In this document: positions 10,406-21,378 of the stretch, piece after piece
Position numbering within the stretch: position 1 is the stretch's first letter
How the letters are laid out: each line of letters begins with the position of its first letter
NCBI GenBank assembly: GCA_037355855.1
Contig: CM074758.1
Location: 5,057,001-5,121,000, forward strand
Direction of reading: 5' to 3'
Length of the DNA stretch: 64,000 nt
From: Pseudo-nitzschia pungens
Taxonomy: Eukaryota; Bacillariophyta; Bacillariophyceae; Bacillariales; Bacillariaceae
Notes under the pieces: generated by a model
Databases searched by the model: none
What the model saw: the letters and a program-made list of their open reading frames with translations, nothing else
Told to the model about the DNA's origin: nothing
Position numbers and translations under genes: made by a program

Positions 10406-12070
10406 GGTATATTCACTGAGGTAGTACTATTCTTGCTGCTTGTAAGAGTAGTACAGTTATACACTGCTGCTACATACTACTGCAGTGCGTAGGTAGTAGT
10501 ACATAAGAGGTAGTCAAAAATTATGGCGCAGCGGGGCAGGCTCTCTTTGGTTTAGGTGGCGCGCAATACCACCATCAGGTTTCTACTGGTTTCTACTATT
10601 ACTTCAGTACGGTACATACTACTAGTAGTAACTCTACTGCTATCATGTAGAAGAAATCAATTCTCAGCAAATAAATGCATGACAGAAAATGCATGTGTCG
10701 TAAATCTTACTTCACATAATTTTGGGTCGGAATGGAACAAGAAAGACGGCAACTGGAAATGGTAAGTGAACCACATCAAGGTTGGAGGAGGTATTAATAA
10801 TGGATTTTGATTCGTCTAACTGTGCATCATTGACTTGCCTGCTTGCTCCTGATAGGGAGGCGACTGCAACTGCTGATGAAATAGGATGCAATGGCAAATG
10901 AAATACAATGCGACGGTGAGTAAACCGCATCAAGATCTGGGGTATTGATAATGGATTTCAATTGTTCTAATTCTGCATTGAGTTGCCTGCTTGCTACTGA
11001 TAGGGAAGAATCAACTTTAATGCGACGGGGCAACTGAAAAATGATGCGAAACATGATGCAACGGGGCAACTGACACATATTGCGATCGCAAGACAAATAT
11101 GATGGGATCGCAACTGACAAAATGATGCGATTGCAACTGATGAAATATGATGCGATGTGAGGAGACCTTTACTGGCAGTACAGATACCGGTATGGATGAA
11201 ATTATCACGATGACCATTATTTAAAAAATGTTTGAACCAAAATTTGTGTGGTGTGCATGAGGACGAAGACGATCGGAGCAAAGAGCAACGACGATTTCAA
11301 GGATGACGAAGACGATCGAAGCGAAGAGCAACGACGATTTCAGAGAGGACGACGAAGCCAATCGAAGCAAAGAGCAACAACAATTTCAGAGAGGACGACG
11401 ATTTCAGGGAGGACGACGAAGAGGAAGGCAATTTGGAGCGAAGAGCAACGACGACTTCAGGGAGGACGAAGACGATCGAAGCGAGAAGCAACAACGACTT
11501 CAAGGAGGACGAAGACAAGGACGATCGAAATGAAGAGCGACGACGATTTCAAGGACGACGACTTCTTTTAACGAACCAAAATTTGTGTGTGCGTGTGTGA
11601 GAAAATTGAACAGAGAATAAACAATTATTAGAGTAATATCAATATTTATCAAAAGAAAGACTTATATTTTGCATCATAGTGTTTCAAAATTTTTTTTCAT
11701 GGGGGTCGCGATTCCTGGGCTTCGGGTAATAATTGTGATTTTTGTGATGAATTTCTTGAGGGGTGTGATGGGAAATACTTTGTGTCGGGATGAGAAATCA
11801 ATTTTTGGGAGTGAATTTCTGCAACAGTCTCATAATATATAATGATGGTAGGGTCGGTAATAATGAGTCAGATTGAAAAAAAATTTGGGTCGAGTATGAA
11901 TTTTATTTTTTTTATTTTTTTTTCTCGTAATTGAGGTAGTTACTGGGTCGCGATTGGGGGTTGCGAATCGGGAGAGAGCTACGAATGGAGCTACGTCAAA
12001 ATGAGCCAGGGAGAAATCGCGACCCCCCTAAATAAATTCTTGGGAGGGGTCGCGAACCAGTTTTCGGACG
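10406..12070. repeat. Inner element right terminal region
   Basis: Non-coding segment nearly identical to 29665-31324. It holds AGTACT/TAGTAG palindromes (10420-10640), GATGCGACGGGGCAACTG repeats (11020-11160), GACGAAGACGATCGAAGCGA repeats (11255-11570), an AT-rich stretch, and the TIR with GTCGCGA motifs. The GA-rich repeats give charged spurious open frames on both strands. Confidence 0.8.
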
Positions 12071-15000
12071 ATAGTCTCCTTCTTTATAGACATGGGGGAT
12101 CCTCTTCTGGTTTTCCCTGATGTTGCTCTTGTGGATGCTTTTCTGCTTCCTTGCTTGGATTGCTTCCCAATCCACTGGGAAGTTCACCGGCATGAACATG
12201 TCTCGACCAAACACCAGTTGCGCTGGGGAGTACCCCAGGGTGGTATGGATGGCGCTTCTGATAGCATATGCTGCCTTGGTGGTGAATTCCTCAAAAGGGT
12301 CCTCCTCGTGGAGGTCCCTGTTTTCCAGGTTGAAGGACAACAGGCAGTCCTTTAATACCTGATGGATCCTTTCCAACACCGAGTTGGATTGTGGGTTCCA
12401 AGCCCCACTGGGCTTTCTTTTCATCCCCATGTTCTCGCAGAGCTCTTGGAACTCTGCTTTGAACTCACTCCCGCCATCAAAGCCAATTTCCTTTGGGCGC
12501 GGATATCTTGCCAGCCAGGTACTGTCCAACAATCGTTGAGTTTCTGCTGCATTTGGGGAGTCCTTCAGGTGAGCCAGTTCAAACCATCCGGTCACTGGGT
12601 CCACCATGGTGAGGACATGGATTTGGTAGTCTTTACCATTTTTGTTGTGGACAGTTGCAGGTCCCCAGAGGTCCACATTGACCCTCTGCCATTTGGTGAC
12701 CTCAGCTGCTTTTTCCGGTAGTAGTCCATACTTCTTCCGGCCACTCTTTTTGAACATCTGACACGTGTGGCAGTGCTTACAAAGGTCCTGGACGTCCTTC
12801 CGTAGGCCTTTCCAGGTGAAGACTGAGCGTATGCTCTGTTCCATTCTCTTTTCTCCGGGATGGACCAACATGCTGTGGTACCATTCCATAACTCTATCCT
12901 TGAGTTTATCGGGAATCAGAATCTTTCCTTCTTTATGGATTAGATTGTAGCCTTCCACCATTTTGGTGGTTAGTCGGTTGTCTTTTTCCAGAGCACTCAT
13001 GATTCCTGTGTCCTTTTGCTGGTAGAACTGAATCATGTCCGGGGCAAGTGGGAATGCACTATTGCCCTGGAATTCTTCCGGCGCTTCTCCAAGCGGGAAT
13101 AGGAGTTGCCGGAGGTGCTCTTCCTCATCCGCGTAGGTGAGGGGCTTATTTGGTGGTAGCCATTCCACTGTGTCCGCTGGGTCATCTGTGATGTCCAGGC
13201 GAGACAGCGCGTCTGCTGCATCGTTGTCTTTGCCAGCCACATGCTTGACTACCGGGTGGAACTCCTCCATGAGGAGTCTCCATCGGACCATCCTTTGGGT
13301 GGGCATCTGCTGATAGAGCAGGTTAAGGTGGTCTGTGTGAATAATTACATCTTGTCCTCGTAGGATTCCCTCAAACGCTTTCAAGCCTTCCACTATACCA
13401 AGGAGTTCTTTTTCCCCGACAGTGTAGTTGAGCTGCGCTGAGTTCAGTTTCCTTGTGTAGAAACCAAGGGGCTTGCCATCTTGGCATACAGTTGCTCCCA
13501 GTTGCCGGTCACTGGCGTCTGAGTAGAGATGAAATGGTTTCGTAAAATCCGGGAATGCGAGTTTCGCTTCATCTGCGAGCATCCTCTTCGCCTCCATGAA
13601 AGCTTTCTGCTCTGCTGGGCCCCAGTACCAGTTCAGTTTTCCCTTTTTCCCTGCAAGTTTGTTGAGGGGGGCCAGGATGTGGGAGCGGCGCTTCCACATG
13701 TCCCTGTAAAAATTGACCATCCCAAGGAACATCTTGAGTTGCTTGGTGTTCTTAGGGGCTTCCAGGCGCTTCATCGCCTCCAGTTTCTTTGGCTGGGGCT
13801 GAATGCCCTCTGTTGTTAATAGAAATCCCAGATATTCCACCTCTTTTTGCATGAAAAAGGATTTTCTGAGGTTGGCTCGGAAGCCGGCATCATCCAGTCT
13901 TTGGAGGACGGTATTGATTTTGTCGAGGTGATCCTGCTCAGATTCTCCCTCTCGTTGAATGATCAGGATATCATCAATATAGACAAGGACGTAGTCCAGG
14001 TCCCCTAGTAGGTTCATCATGACTGATTGGAAGATATCCGGAGCACACGCAATCCCCATTGCTAGTCTCTTGTAGGCATACTTTCCCCACGGCAGGATGG
14101 TGGAGCAGATTTTCTGGCTCTCTTTGCAGATGGGGATGGTATAGTATCCTTGGGACAAGTCCAGCGCCGTAGCTGATTGGAACTTCTGTAGTCGTTGGAT
14201 TGTTTCCCCTATTCGTGGTAGTGGGAATGGTTTCCTCTGGATGGCGGCGTTCATTTTCCGGAAGTCTGTGAGGACTCGGATATCGCCTGTCTTCTTTGGT
14301 TGGCAGAAGGTAGGGGATGCCCACGGTGAGTCATCATCGTGGGGGAGTTTCTCCAGGACTCCAATCTCACAGAGCCTGGTGATCTCCTTTCGGAGTGCTT
14401 GTTCAAAGGCATGGGGCACAGAGTAGTACCTCTGCCGGACCGGTTTGACCCCTGGTTGGAGCTCAATGGACACCGGTTCTATATTTTTGAGTAGACCCAA
14501 CCCTCCTCCAAAGAGTGTTGGGAATTTCTTCAGTGTTTTCTTCAAGGCTTCCTTGGACGTGTCCGTAATCTCCAGGTCATTGACCATGGCGTCTATATCG
14601 ACTTTGGAGTAGTCTGCGTCCAAGATTTTGGCTTGCCTCTCTTCCTCCTGTTGGAGGATCGGACTTTGTGTGTTGGCAAAGAATACTGCCTCACATTTGT
14701 CCGGGTCAGTGAGTTCCCCCATTCCCTTCATGGGGATGGAGTCACCCTGCCATTCGATGGTTCGGGAGCTGTATTTTATATCCAGTCCCAGTTGTGCCAT
14801 CATGTCGGATCCTATGATCATGTCGTAGGGCACCTCCTCATGGTGATGATATTCATCCACTTGGAAGGTCCATTTGATGGTTTTGGAGTTTGAAAACTCT
14901 ATCAACCTCAGTCCCACTGAAGCCGCAGACTTGGTTCGGAACTTGCCCCCATAGGTATTATAGGTGACAGATCTGTGGTCTCGGTTCGTTAGTTGACTTC

Positions 15001-15154
15001 GGTCGACAAATTGCCTTAGTATGATGGATTTGGAGCAACCGGAGTCCAGTAGGCCCCGGAGCATCCTCCCCCTTCCTTTATGGTCCAATACCTCCACACA
15101 GACGTCCGCAAATCGATTGATTATGCGTGGTCCTGTGTGGATGGTATTGGCCCT
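12071..15154 (-). CDS. pol: Gypsy pol: protease, RT, RNase H, integrase
   Basis: Begins in the same frame as gag, directly after the gag TGA, with no separate ATG needed. The protease motif LLDSGCSKSII lies ~35 residues in. Reverse transcriptase has the catalytic YIDD (VLVYIDDILIIQ, near 13985). RNase H begins at LYSDASDRQLGATVCQ (near 13530). The integrase has an HHCC-like zinc region (near 12800; CKHCHTCQMF) and the DDE triad at VDLWGPA (near 12680), GFDGGSEF (near 12480) and NSVLERIHQ (near 12365). It copies element RNA to DNA and integrates it. The order RT-RNase H-integrase assigns it to Ty3/gypsy. The C-terminal ~62 residues are displaced to 6042-6229 by the inner TIR element, so this copy is inactive unless the insert is excised. 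No other frameshift was noticed. Confidence 0.95.
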
Positions 15155-16594
15155 TCAGTTGTGGGATCCTTTCTTTTTAAAGGTCTTTCTGTACTTTCTT
15201 CTGTACTCTTTGAGTTCCTGTTCGGAGATGTCGATCTCGTCATCGGAGACTTCGTGGTCAGCTTGGGCCGTGGCCAGTACATAAGAGTACTCGTGGTTCG
15301 ATAGATTCCTTCCCCAGTGGGGTTTGGAGTGTTGCTCAGAGTCTGAGTCTTGTTCTTTTGCCACAAAGTGCTCCTTGAGCAGGTTGATGGTTTCCCGGTC
15401 GAACTTCCCCTTCTTGTGGGGACCACCGGTTAGTTTCCAGCATTTGCCGGCATGGACCTTGCCACAGGTCTTGCATAGCTGTTTGTTGCTGCTGTCCACA
15501 GGGGGCTTCTTTTTGCCAGGGGATTTCCCGTGGTGGGTTCCTCCCCCAGATGCGGCCTTGGGATTCTTCTTGGTGACACCGGTCTGCTTTTCGAGGTCGG
15601 TGATGCGTTGTTGCATTATTGCTTCCTTCCGGATGGTGATTTCCAGGTTTTCGAGCTTGTCGATAGTGGTGTTAAAGGAGTGGGTGTAGAGGTCCCAACT
15701 AATGTGCTCCAGTTTCTCGCGTTGGGAGTGGGTCATGTTGGAATCCAAGATTTCCTTCAGTTCTCCTTGGGTGAAACTTCTTGGTGTTTCCATCTGGTCA
15801 CTGCCACATTCCCAGAGGCATTCTGGGAGATAGCTTTGGAGTTCGGCCATTCGATTGGCCCAGGCTCTGATGCCATGTTTGAGGTCCACGCGCATGCCTC
15901 GCATGAATCGGCGGAGGACGATATACGAGCGCTTGCCGTGTTGGTCATTGCCAAAGATTTTGAGCTTGAGGGCATGCATGCATTCCTCGATGACATCCTT
16001 TCTGTACTCCTGGGATTGGTAGTACTGGGTGAGGGCGCTTGCGACCCTTTTCTTTGGGATTGGAGACTCGAGGTTGTCGGTCTCCGATTCTTTGTCCGAT
16101 CTCGCCGTGGCTGTGTCGGCTTTGTCGGCGTTTGGAGATTTCTCCTTTGCCGTCTCCTTGGAGGCTCCCGTGGGAGTTTCGGTGGCGTCTTGCCCCATTG
16201 ATAGCAGGATGTTTGCTTGGTCCCTTTGCGCGATCTCTTGGATCTTATTCTGTACGTGTCTGGTGTGGTGGACCTTGTGGGTTGGTTCGGCCAAGTAGGT
16301 CCGAGCGAGCGTTCGCTGGACAAGTGCGAGTGCCTCAGTAGAGAGAATTCTCTGTAGCACCTCCAATTTCTGGTCTCCGTGGAGTTTGTCATTGCCAGCA
16401 ATTTTCTGGTCAAAGTCTCTCTTCCAGATGAGGAAGAGTTCTGGTCTTTCAGTACCATTGAGAACCTTCAGGTAGTCGCTGAATGCGATTCCACCTTGTT
16501 CGCTGTCTACATTCATCTTTACGGTGGTGGCGTCTTCCGGCCAGTCCTCCCGTGTGATGTTGAAAGGTTTCAGTTTGGTTCCTTTGGTCGCCAT
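15155..16594 (-). CDS. gag: Gypsy gag
   Basis: 479 residues from ATG at 16594 to TGA at 15155-15157. The N-terminal half is a capsid-like helical domain (ELFLIWKRDFDQKIAGNDKL); the C-terminal part has a basic linker and a single zinc-knuckle-like motif CKTCGKVHAGKCWK (CxxCx4HxxxC spacing). The stop is followed in the same frame by pol with 19 codons before the first protease-region residues, so gag-pol would be made by TGA readthrough or the TGA is a mutation. Gag assembles the virus-like particle in the cytoplasm. Confidence 0.93.
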   Translation of the reverse strand: MATKGTKLKPFNITREDWPEDATTVKMNVDSEQGGIAFSDYLKVLNGTERPELFLIWKRDFDQKIAGNDKLHGDQKLEVLQRILSTEALALVQRTLARTYLAEPTHKVHHTRHVQNKIQEIAQRDQANILLSMGQDATETPTGASKETAKEKSPNADKADTATARSDKESETDNLESPIPKKRVASALTQYYQSQEYRKDVIEECMHALKLKIFGNDQHGKRSYIVLRRFMRGMRVDLKHGIRAWANRMAELQSYLPECLWECGSDQMETPRSFTQGELKEILDSNMTHSQREKLEHISWDLYTHSFNTTIDKLENLEITIRKEAIMQQRITDLEKQTGVTKKNPKAASGGGTHHGKSPGKKKPPVDSSNKQLCKTCGKVHAGKCWKLTGGPHKKGKFDRETINLLKEHFVAKEQDSDSEQHSKPHWGRNLSNHEYSYVLATAQADHEVSDDEIDISEQELKEYRRKYRKTFKKKGSHN

Positions 16595-17345
16595 GGTGGT
16601 TTAATTAGTTGTTTATTAAGTTACTTTAGTTACACTATTTTTGTTATTTCATTGTTTGTGGTGAGACTGAGCAAAAAGTGATTGCTCAGTTCCTCCAGTT
16701 TTTCTTGCTGGATTTTCATTGCTCTCGTGATAACTCGTGTTGTAACTGATTTTCCCCCTGGTTTGTCCAGTGGTGGGAATTGTTTCTCTCTTTAGTTCCC
16801 GGGAATCCTGTGGTTCTCCGGAGTTGTTTCTGTTTTTATAACGTGGGATTTGATTCCCGTGGTTCTCCGGCGTTGCTTCTCTATTAAGCAATCACCGGGC
16901 CGGTCCCACTTCCCGTTTCCCGTGGGATTGGTGGTGTTTAGGTATTCATTATATACCTTTCCGGATATCCGTATACTTCGGTTTTGGTTGGCATCCCCTA
17001 TTCGGTCTGTCCATCCACTCAGTGTTGGTCCAATTAGTCCACTCACTGGATTATGTGTCACTTTTTCGACACTTATTTCATTATTTCTTTGTTCGATTAA
17101 TTCTGCTGTCGACCATGGTCCTGTTTAGGTACTTAGGTGTCTCTGTTGCTGCTGTTGCTCCCTCCTTTGGGCGCCAACAGTTGCTGGGGTCGGTCTTCCT
17201 TGTGCTGCAGACATTGGATATCCTTCTCCCTGTTTTTGCCTCTCTGTGCCTCCATTTTCTGGCAGTCTTTCGATATCGTCGGCGCCTTGGCTGATCGATC
17301 TCTTTCTGCTCATGGTCATCAGCACTCAGCTTGATTTTAAAATCA
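16595..17345 (-). other. Gypsy 5' untranslated region
   Basis: 751 bp between the 5' LTR and the gag ATG. No reading frame is supported. Directly inside the LTR at 17332-17345 is the perfect palindrome TGATTTTAAAATCA where the primer-binding site is expected. No match to a tRNA 3' end beginning TGG was recognised. Confidence 0.75.
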
Positions 17346-17530
17346 TGCCATACCCTGGGTCTACTAGTGATTAGAATAGTAGTGATATGCAAATTGTGAG
17401 CTCTATCAATTAGTCTATTGCTATTGCTTTCGATTGGCATTTGGAATCGGCGATTCCAACGCCTCGCTAATTTATCCTCAACCTTAATCCAGTCCCGAGT
17501 AGACTCGTGACTGTATTCCGGTGCACGGCA
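17346..17530 (-). repeat. Gypsy 5' LTR
   Basis: 185 bp, TG...CA, with one visible mismatch to the other LTR. Followed by the target duplication GTGCT at 17531-17535. It should contain the element promoter; no clear TATA box was picked out. Confidence 0.93.
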
Positions 17531-18055
17531 GTGCTGCTTGCTGTCCCCCCTGTATTATCGTCGCGTTGCTGCTGCTTGCTGTCCCCCCTGTATTATCGAC
17601 GCGTTGCTGCTGTTTGCTGTCCCCCCTGTATTATCGACGTTGCTGCTGTTTGCTTTCCCCCCTGTATTATCGACGTTGCTGCTGTTTGCTGTCCCCCCTG
17701 TATTATCGACGTTGCTGCTGTTTGCTGTCCCCCCTGGATTAATTTTTTTTCTACGTATATTCCTGTACAATTTGTACTGGAAAATCGAATTTTTTGATTG
17801 GCTCATTCACTCAGCACCTGTATCTGCTTGCTGTCCCCCCCTGTATTATCGACGCGTTGCTGCTGCTTGCTGCTTGCTGTCCCCCCCCCTGTATTATCGA
17901 CGCGTTGCTGCTGCTTGCTGCTTGCTGTCCCCCCCTGTATTATCGACGCGTTGCTGCTGCTTGCTGCTTGCAGTCCCCCCCTGTATTATCGACGCGTTGC
18001 TGCTGCTTGCTGCTTGCTGTCCCCCCCCCTGTATTATCGATGCGTTGCTGCTACA
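17531..18055 (+). repeat. G-run minisatellite with core, continuation
   Basis: Right half of the array broken by the gypsy. The ~85-bp core lies at 17736-17825 (CTGTACAATTTGTACTGG ... TTTTTTGATTGGCTCATTCA), in the same orientation relative to the array as at every other site. Confidence 0.93.
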
Positions 18056-19114
18056 TACAGCGCTACAGGGATACAGCGCTACGATACTGCGCTACAGGGA
18101 TACAGCGATACAGGGATACAGCGCTACAGGGATACAGGGATACAGCGCTACAGGGATACAGCGCTGCAGCGCTACAGCGTAGAATAACAGAGCTCTGTAG
18201 CTCCAGTACTGTATTATACGGAGCAACACAGCTTACGGAGTAGCGATTAATTAGATGCTGGCTTGCTCTCTTAATAACTGTTTGGGTCAGGCGTCCGGTC
18301 GTAGTACATATTGTACACCAGTGACCCGACCCCAGCGGTAGCATAGTATCTTAGCATGGTAGCATGGTAGGTTAACATATCCAGTATTTCGTAGCATTTT
18401 AATAACTCATAGATAATAGAGCTCTGTAGCTCTAGTACTGTATTATACGGGTAGCGTACGGAGTAGCGTAGTAGCGTAGCTCCGCTTATTAATTACTTCG
18501 TAGATTCAAAGGTGTGCTAGCGCGTTGGGTAACTATCTGGGTCAGGTAGTATCCGGTCATAGTACATATTATACACCAATGACCCGACCCCGGCGGTAGC
18601 ATAGTATCTTAGCATGGTATCATGGTAGGTTAGCATCTCCAGTATTTCGTAGCATTAGCAACCCTAACCTTGTACCGTAGCACTCAGTTACACTGTATTA
18701 GTACGGATGCTATACCCGGGGTATGTACAACTGGTACAAATTGTACGCGAAACGCCTGGTATCTCTGGAGTTAGCACCCCATACCACACGTTCGCTACAG
18801 GGATACAGGGGATACAGCGCTACAGGGGATACAGCGCTACAGATATACAGCGATACAGGGATACAGCGCTGCAGCGCTACAAACATTAACCCTAATGGTG
18901 GTTGTACAACGAATTTTGACCCCGGCTCTTAATTTTTCGACCCAAATATTCGAGTTTGGAGCAAAAAATTAATTTTTGGAGCCAAAAAATAATAATTCGA
19001 GCTTAAGAAAGGCACTTTCGCTCCAAATAATAGAAATATTGGAGCTAAAAACATCTAAAAAATAAGAGGGGGGTGGTCGAAACGGGTCAAAATGGTCGAA
19101 AATCAGTTATTAGA
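18050..19114. repeat. Centre of outer TIR element: GATACAGCGCTACAGG repeats and ~230-bp duplication
   Basis: Short GATACAGCGCTACAGG repeats at 18050-18185 and 18785-18880 surround two diverged copies of a ~230-bp unit (18185-18410 and 18410-18690), each with GAGCTCTGTAGCTC, CAGTACTGTATTATACGG and GGTAGCATAGTATCTTAGCA. Then follows an AT-rich stretch with TTAATTTTTGGAGC motifs (18920-19060). No gene. It lies between oppositely oriented minisatellite arrays, so it is the symmetry centre of the element. Confidence 0.75.
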
Positions 19115-19863
19115 CGAAGCAGCAACGCGTCGATAATACAGCAGAGGGGACAGCAAGCAGCAGCAAGCAGCAACGCGTCGATAATACAGGAGGGGACAGC
19201 AAGCAGGAGCAACGCGTCGATAATACACCAGGGGGGACAGCAAGCAGCAGCAACGTGTCGATAATACAGCAGGGGGGACAGCAAACAGCAACGCGTCGAT
19301 AATACACCAGGGGGGACAGCAAGCAGCAGCAAGCAGCGACGTGTCGGTAATACAGGGGGGACAGCAAGCAGATAGAGGTGCTGAGTGAATGAGCCAATCA
19401 AAAAAATCAATTTTCCAGTACAAATTGTACAGGAATATACGTAGAAAACAATTAATACAGGGGGGACAGCAAACAGCAAACAGCAGCAACCCGTCGATAA
19501 TACAGGGGGGACAGCAAGCAACAAACGCGTCGATAATACAGGGGGGACAGCAAACAGCAAACAGCAGCAGCAACGCGTCGATAATACAGGGGGGAGAGCA
19601 AGCAGCAACGAACGCGTCGACAATACAGGGGGGACAGCAAGCAGCAACGAACGCGTCGATAATACAAGGGGGACAGCAAGCAGCAACGCGTCGATAATAC
19701 AGGGGGGGAACAGCAAGCAGCAGCAAGCAGCAACGCGTCAATAATACAGGGGGGGGGACTGCAAGCAGCAAGCAGCAGCAACGCGTCGATAATACAGGGG
19801 GGGACAGCAAGCAGCAGCAACGCGTCGATAATACAGGGGGGGATAGCAAGCAGCAGCAAGCAG
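19115..19863 (-). repeat. G-run minisatellite with core, inverted array
   Basis: About 17 units in the opposite orientation to 17531-18055, with the core at about 19371-19450. It is interrupted at 19863 by the Harbinger-like element and resumes at 28156. Confidence 0.92.
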
Positions 19864-20017
19864 GGCCCTCCGGAACTGAAAAAAAAATCGCGCGTACCGC
19901 ACTTTGTGTCAAGTCCCGTTAAAAATATCAATTTTTACAACCGTGCGGTTCCCTAATGTAAAAGGGGGAAAATAATTTTTTAAGGGGTAAAAAACGTGTG
20001 TTTTTTTTCACCATCAA

Positions 20018-20258
20018 TAACCCACGAGTTGCAACGTGGTTTTTTTTTCACCGTGAAAAACCCACTTGAACCCACGTGACTCCACGAACCCACGAATGGA
20101 ATAATTGTGGGTTCATATGAACCCACGTTAACCCACGTTAACCCACAAAAATAACCCACGATAACCCACGATAACCCATGAAAACCCACGAAAACCCACG
20201 AAATAACCCATGATAACCCACGACTTTTTTCCGTGAACCCACGAACCCACGATTGTGG
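20018..20258 (+). repeat. Left subterminal AACCCACG array
   Basis: About 20 copies of AACCCACG(A/T)TAACCC-type units. The inverted counterpart is at 27795-28043, and a short internal copy is at 23297-23382. These are likely transposase-binding arrays of the Harbinger-like element (inference). Confidence 0.88.
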
Positions 20259-20308
20259 GTCAACTTTCGGTGAATGTTACACCGACAAGACGTGAGCGCT
20301 CATTAGCT

Positions 20309-20497
20309 CAACTTTCCATGAAGCTAGTGAGCGCTCAGCTCATTTCCGTGAACGCTCTATATCGACATCAACTTTCCGTGAAGCTAGTGAGCGCTCAGCT
20401 CATTTCCGTGAACGCTCTATATCGACATCAACTTTCCGTGAAGCTAGTGAGCGCTCAGCTCATTTCCGTGAACGCTCTATACATCAACATCAACTTT
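20309..20497 (+). repeat. 60-bp triplicate directly upstream of a gene
   Basis: Three 60-bp repeats with ACTTTCCGTGAAGCTAGTGA and GCTCATTTCCGTGAACGCTC, ending just before the ATG at 20507. Each carries TTCCGTGAA and the palindrome GAGCGCTC. Its position suggests a promoter or 5' leader array. Confidence 0.85.
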
Positions 20498-20506
20498 CCG
20501 TGAACC

Positions 20507-21304
20507 ATGAAAATGCCGACAACACAGAAATTAAGAGCAGGATCGGGAGCTCAAGCAACAATTCTTACGAAATACATCAAACCTCCTCAATTACTTCCGA
20601 ATCCACAGCATCGGAGCAACATAGTGCTCCTAGGCCGCAAAGGAAATGAGTATGAGTTTTGTTATCTTCATGACAACGAATCAGGAAATGAAGATTTTGT
20701 TTCCATGACTGGACCTTGCCGTTTTGTGAAGGTTGTCAAAGAAGGAGATCCGATGCTTTTTTTTAGTAAGGTCTACCAAGAGCCTAGTATTCCATGGGCA
20801 AATTCGAAAGCAAAGAAACTATTGTACAAAGATATAATGAACGGACTAGTTCCTCTTGAACCCAAAGACCATAACCGGAGGATTACAATGCCGCTAAAAG
20901 AAATATATTTGATGCATCCAGAATATGCGGAATATCACTTCAGTAAGTTCTCAAGTAGATTGAGTAGCCTTCGCAAAACAATCAAATCAAGCAATCAAAG
21001 AGCAGAGACCGACCAAAAAGCTTTTGAATTGTTTATTGCAAACAACCCCATTTCATATTACAGTCACAAAGGCTATATTCAATGGCAGGGGTCGGAACAG
21101 CAGAAATTGTTGTTGAAAGACATTGAAGATGGAATTGTGGAGGAATTCGGAAGTCGAAAGAAAGATCTATGGGAATCAAGAGACGAATATTTAGCTTTCC
21201 CCCTGCATGTATTCCGTGACAAGGTTAAACAAGAGATTCGTACATCGAAATACTTCTACACATTAAAAACAAGGGGCAAGCAGGCAACTTACAAATATGC
21301 ATAA
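20507..21304 (+). CDS. Harbinger accessory protein with two W-x-S repeats
   Basis: 265 residues, ATG at 20507 directly after the 60-bp triplicate, ends TAA. No family is recognised with certainty. Two internal repeats are visible: PWANSKAKKLLYKDIMNGLV (near residue 97) and QWQGSEQQKLLLKDIEDGIV (near residue 198), i.e. W-x(2)-S-x(3)-K-L-L-x-K-D-I-x-(D/N)-G. Each is followed after ~15 residues by a P-L-(K/H)-(E/V)-(I/F) segment with many aromatic and charged residues. Repeated W-containing helical units of this spacing would suit a Myb-like DNA-binding role. PIF/Harbinger elements are known to carry a second, Myb-like protein beside the transposase, so that role is inferred here. No frameshift is visible, so it may be functional. 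Confidence 0.7.
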   Translation: MKMPTTQKLRAGSGAQATILTKYIKPPQLLPNPQHRSNIVLLGRKGNEYEFCYLHDNESGNEDFVSMTGPCRFVKVVKEGDPMLFFSKVYQEPSIPWANSKAKKLLYKDIMNGLVPLEPKDHNRRITMPLKEIYLMHPEYAEYHFSKFSSRLSSLRKTIKSSNQRAETDQKAFELFIANNPISYYSHKGYIQWQGSEQQKLLLKDIEDGIVEEFGSRKKDLWESRDEYLAFPLHVFRDKVKQEIRTSKYFYTLKTRGKQATYKYA

Positions 21305-21378
21305 ATTAAATAGTGCACTACAAAATATAACTACAGCGACACAAAATTCCTACCGTACACCGAATTGGTTGTTTCGAA

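Larger units (their letters stand above)
6230..12070. mobile_element. TIR element, inner copy (5.8 kb) inside gypsy pol
   Basis: Same family as the outer element: ends CGTCCGAAAACTG and its reverse complement, here followed by GTTCGCGACC. The target duplication is AT (6228-6229 and 12071-12072). The left terminal ~270 bp and the right ~2.9 kb closely match the outer copy (1305-1570 and 28440-31324). The left arm is short and carries the start of a gene (6645-6941) cut off by the minisatellite. The right arm carries the inverted 181-bp satellite. It is nested in a gypsy that is itself inserted in the outer copy, so the family has moved at least twice. Confidence 0.87.
5833..17530 (-). mobile_element. 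Ty3/gypsy retrotransposon, minus strand
   Basis: Complete LTR element with 185-bp LTRs (5833-6017 and 17346-17530) that start TG and end CA and show one visible difference (CCCCGGG versus CCCTGGG). A 5-bp target duplication GTGCT flanks it. Gag and pol are on the minus strand in the same frame, separated by one TGA. Pol order is protease, reverse transcriptase, RNase H, integrase, which defines Ty3/gypsy. Pol is broken near its 3' end by the inner TIR element (6230-12070). The near-identical LTRs suggest a young insertion. It lies inside the minisatellite of the outer TIR element. Confidence 0.95.

Noticed and set aside
11248..11571. Charged plus-strand frames (RRFQGRRRRSK) at 11248 and 30496
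   Set aside because: They come from GACGAAGACGATCGAAGCGA tandem repeats; the same region is open on both strands and the two copies differ by frame-changing indels.
12092..12362. Plus-strand frames across the gypsy pol region
   Set aside because: Shadow frames opposite a well-supported pol; no independent motif.
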